In this document: piece after piece, positions 62,259 through 64,000 of the stretch | Position numbering within the stretch: the stretch's first letter is position 1 | Layout of the letters: each line of letters opens with the position of its first letter | DNA from: Nitrospira sp. | GTDB lineage: Bacteria; Nitrospirota; Nitrospiria; Nitrospirales; Nitrospiraceae | Length of the DNA: 64,000 bases | NCBI GenBank assembly: GCA_016873395.1 | Contig: VGXG01000001.1 | Coordinates: forward strand, 1 to 64,000 | Direction of reading: 5' to 3' | Notes under the pieces: generated by a model | The model's database searches: none | Seen by the model: the letters and a program-made list of their open reading frames with translations, nothing else | What the model was told of the DNA's origin: nothing | Program-made: the position numbers and the translations under genes

Positions 62259-64000
62259 TCTTCAAGCGAAGCTTGATCGCCTTCCTAATCAGCCCGGCGT
62301 GTACCTGATGAAGAACAGGCGGGGGGAGATTCTTTACATCGGCAAAGCGCTGGTGCTGGCCGATCGGGTCCGCTCGTATTTCCAGAAGGGAGGCGACCAT
62401 ACGCCCAAGACGCTCGTGATGCTGAGCCAGGTTGCCGACGTCGAGACCATCGTGACCCGCTCGGAGCTGGAGGCCCTGATCCTGGAAAGCAACCTGGTCA
62501 AACGGCACAAGCCCCGGTTCAACGTCGTCCTGCGGGACGACAAGCAATACCCCTACCTTCGCCTCCCCGTGAAGGAAGCGTTTCCGCGCCTCTCGATCGT
62601 CCGCAAGGTCCAGAAGGACGGCGCGCTGTACTACGGCCCCTACGTCCCGACCAACGCCCTACGGGAAACGTTGAAGGTCATCAAGAAGGTGTTCCCGCTC
62701 GCCACCTGCACGATCGAGATCGACGGCAAGGCGGAGCGAGCCTGCATCGAGTTCGAGATCAAGCGCTGTATGGCCCCCTGCATCGGGAACCAGACCCGCG
62801 AGGAGTACCACCGGATCGTCCGGCAGGTCCGGCAGTTTTTGGAGGGCCGCGATACCGACCTGTTGGAAGGCCTGCGGGCCGAGATGCAGGCCGCGGCCGA
62901 GCGCGAGCAGTTCGAAGAAGCGGCCCGGCTGCGGGATCGTCTGTTCAAGGTCGAGCGGATGTTGGAAAAGCAGCGGGTGGCCCAGACGACGGCCGCGGAG
63001 CAGGATGTGATCGGACTGGCCAGGCAGGGCGCGGCAGTGGACCTCCAGATGCTCTTCGTCCGGGGCGGGCTGCTGATCGGACGCAAGGACTTCTTCTGGC
63101 CGGAGGCGGCGGAGGCGCCGGACGAGGAGTTGGTCCGCGCCGCCATCAAGCAGTTCTACAACAAGGACGGGCTTCCGCCCAAGGAACTGCTCGTGCCGAC
63201 TCCCCTGGCCGAGACCGCGCTGATCGAGACCTGGTTGTCGGACAAGAAAGACGAGGCAGTGAAGATCATCGCTCCCGAACGAGGGGCCAAGCACCAGCTC
63301 CTGCTGCTGGCGGAGGAAAACGCCGCGTCGGCGCTGGCCGACCATCTGCGCGATGACGAAACCGACCGCCGGGCCATCGAGGAGCTGCAACGCCTGCTCC
63401 GTCTGGAACGGCCGCCCCGTCGCATCGAAGGCTTCGACATCTCGAATACGATGGGCGAGCAGTCCGTCGCCTCGATGGTCGTGTGGGAAGAGGGGCAGAC
63501 CAAGAAGGCAGACTATCGACGATTCCGCATCCAGACCGTCCTTGGAGCCAATGACTTTGCCAGCATGCAGGAAGCAGTCCGGCGGCGCTACGGGGAAGCC
63601 TGTGGTGAGCCCTTCGACAGAGCTCGGGACAGGCCAGGCCGAACCAAGGAGCGTCTGCCTCTCCCCGACCTTATCCTGATCGACGGAGGGCTGGGCCAGC
63701 TGGCCGCCGCAATGGAGGGACTGAAGAAAGTCAGTCGGGCCGACCTGCCCATCGTCGCCCTGGCCAAGGAACGGGGCGAAAAGGAGGAACGGGTCTTTCT
63801 CCCCGGCCGCAAGAACCCGATCATCCTGCACGCCTCGTCACCCGCCACGCACCTGTTGCAGCGCATCCGGGACGAGGCGCATCGGTTCGCCATCACCTAC
63901 CACCGCAAACTGCGCGGCAAAGCCATGCACGCCTCCCGGCTGGATCAGATCATCGGCGTGGGCGAGATCAGGCGGAACCGCCTGCTCCGCAGGTTCGGCA
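62245..64000 (+). CDS. uvrC: excinuclease ABC subunit C, 3' end outside window
   Basis: The frame is open from ATG 62245 to the right edge (585 codons). GIY-YIG nuclease domain (PGVYLMKNRRGEILYIGKAL), UVR motif (REQFEEAARLRDRLFKVE), and the RNase H-like second nuclease (GFDISNTMGEQSVASMVV, LILIDGGLGQL). It makes both incisions in nucleotide excision repair. The start codon lies in a repeat (CCAATGACC) with TGA two codons earlier. At codons 452-464 a palindrome (63598-63634) is inserted in frame, adding ACGEPFDRARDRP-like residues in a variable linker. Confidence 0.96.
   Translation, partial: MTSDRLQAKLDRLPNQPGVYLMKNRRGEILYIGKALVLADRVRSYFQKGGDHTPKTLVMLSQVADVETIVTRSELEALILESNLVKRHKPRFNVVLRDDKQYPYLRLPVKEAFPRLSIVRKVQKDGALYYGPYVPTNALRETLKVIKKVFPLATCTIEIDGKAERACIEFEIKRCMAPCIGNQTREEYHRIVRQVRQFLEGRDTDLLEGLRAEMQAAAEREQFEEAARLRDRLFKVERMLEKQRVAQTTAAEQDVIGLARQGAAVDLQMLFVRGGLLIGRKDFFWPEAAEAPDEELVRAAIKQFYNKDGLPPKELLVPTPLAETALIETWLSDKKDEAVKIIAPERGAKHQLLLLAEENAASALADHLRDDETDRRAIEELQRLLRLERPPRRIEGFDISNTMGEQSVASMVVWEEGQTKKADYRRFRIQTVLGANDFASMQEAVRRRYGEACGEPFDRARDRPGRTKERLPLPDLILIDGGLGQLAAAMEGLKKVSRADLPIVALAKERGEKEERVFLPGRKNPIILHASSPATHLLQRIRDEAHRFAITYHRKLRGKAMHASRLDQIIGVGEIRRNRLLRRFG
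63598..63634. repeat. REP-like palindrome inserted in frame in uvrC
   Basis: GCCTGTggtGAGC / GCTCgggACAGGC around CCTTCGACAGA. The core GAGCCCTTCGACAG-GCTC resembles a dispersed palindrome common between genes in many bacteria; here it is in coding sequence. Confidence 0.75.

Noticed and set aside
41318-62260. CRISPR array
   Set aside because: Short repeats are many, but units are 7-9 nt without unique spacers of uniform length and are arranged as inverted arms; no cas gene is present.

Overview
The window is high-GC, gene-dense bacterial DNA. The best match is a chemolithoautotroph of the Nitrospirota (Nitrospira-like): it has a DabA-type inorganic carbon uptake locus, a 13-subunit complex I operon (nuoC and nuoD fused), SmbP-like and P460-like proteins of the kind known from nitrifiers, and many small secreted redox or metal proteins. 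The taxonomy is an inference from gene content; no rRNA or tRNA gene was seen.

Layout. (1) 1-6259: end of a NuoL/DabB-like gene, a NuoM-like gene, dabA with its four expected zinc ligands, a PII-like regulator and a CruF-type carotenoid gene. (2) 6.4-11.1 kb: membrane cytochrome c, two small proteins, a GAF sensor kinase lacking its phospho-accepting His, a small secreted protein with a strong bidirectional terminator, and alkyladenine glycosylase. (3) 11.2-13.85 kb: nikR with a perfect operator-like palindrome, followed by a TonB-dependent receptor; probably nickel uptake. (4) 13.9-19.3 kb: brnTA toxin-antitoxin, a possibly frameshifted hypothetical gene, a DegP-type protease overlapping a DsbA-like gene, an Slp lipoprotein and a TPR protein. 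(5) 19.4-31.6 kb, all minus strand: a metal island, probably copper. It holds a cupredoxin-like protein, SmbP, two HMA-like proteins, a broken cytochrome P460, a TonB-receptor fragment, an intact TonB-receptor, an RND-type adaptor, TlpA, a beta-propeller with a CVCC motif, TonB, and three paralogous His/Cys-rich DUF2946-like membrane proteins. (6) 31.9-41.3 kb: secA, small lipoproteins, higBA, vapBC, a TPR protein and a MidA-type methyltransferase. (7) 41.4-57 kb: nuoA, B, CD, E to N. (8) 57-64 kb: YihY-type membrane protein, site-2 protease with CBS domains, cupredoxin-like lipoprotein, polysaccharide deacetylase, GNAT, VOC protein, a four-helix-bundle (S23/Avd-like) gene and the start of uvrC.

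The most unusual structure is not a gene. More than twenty intergenic spaces hold long imperfect hairpins whose arms are tandem copies of a 7-9 nt unit. The unit differs between loci, in about nine families, but the layout is constant. Nearly every junction of the nuo operon carries one, often leaving no Shine-Dalgarno sequence before the next start codon. Units also extend into coding sequence: the nuoM tail, the start codons of nuoK and uvrC, the mpg stop codon, and a related tract inside nuoG. A four-helix-bundle gene sits between arms of one such array, so the hairpins may be a mobile or self-expanding RNA-hairpin element family with that protein as its partner. This is a hypothesis. A second notable signal is a 31-bp box, 26/31 identical at two loci, lying just upstream of and overlapping the -35 hexamer of two metal-island promoters.
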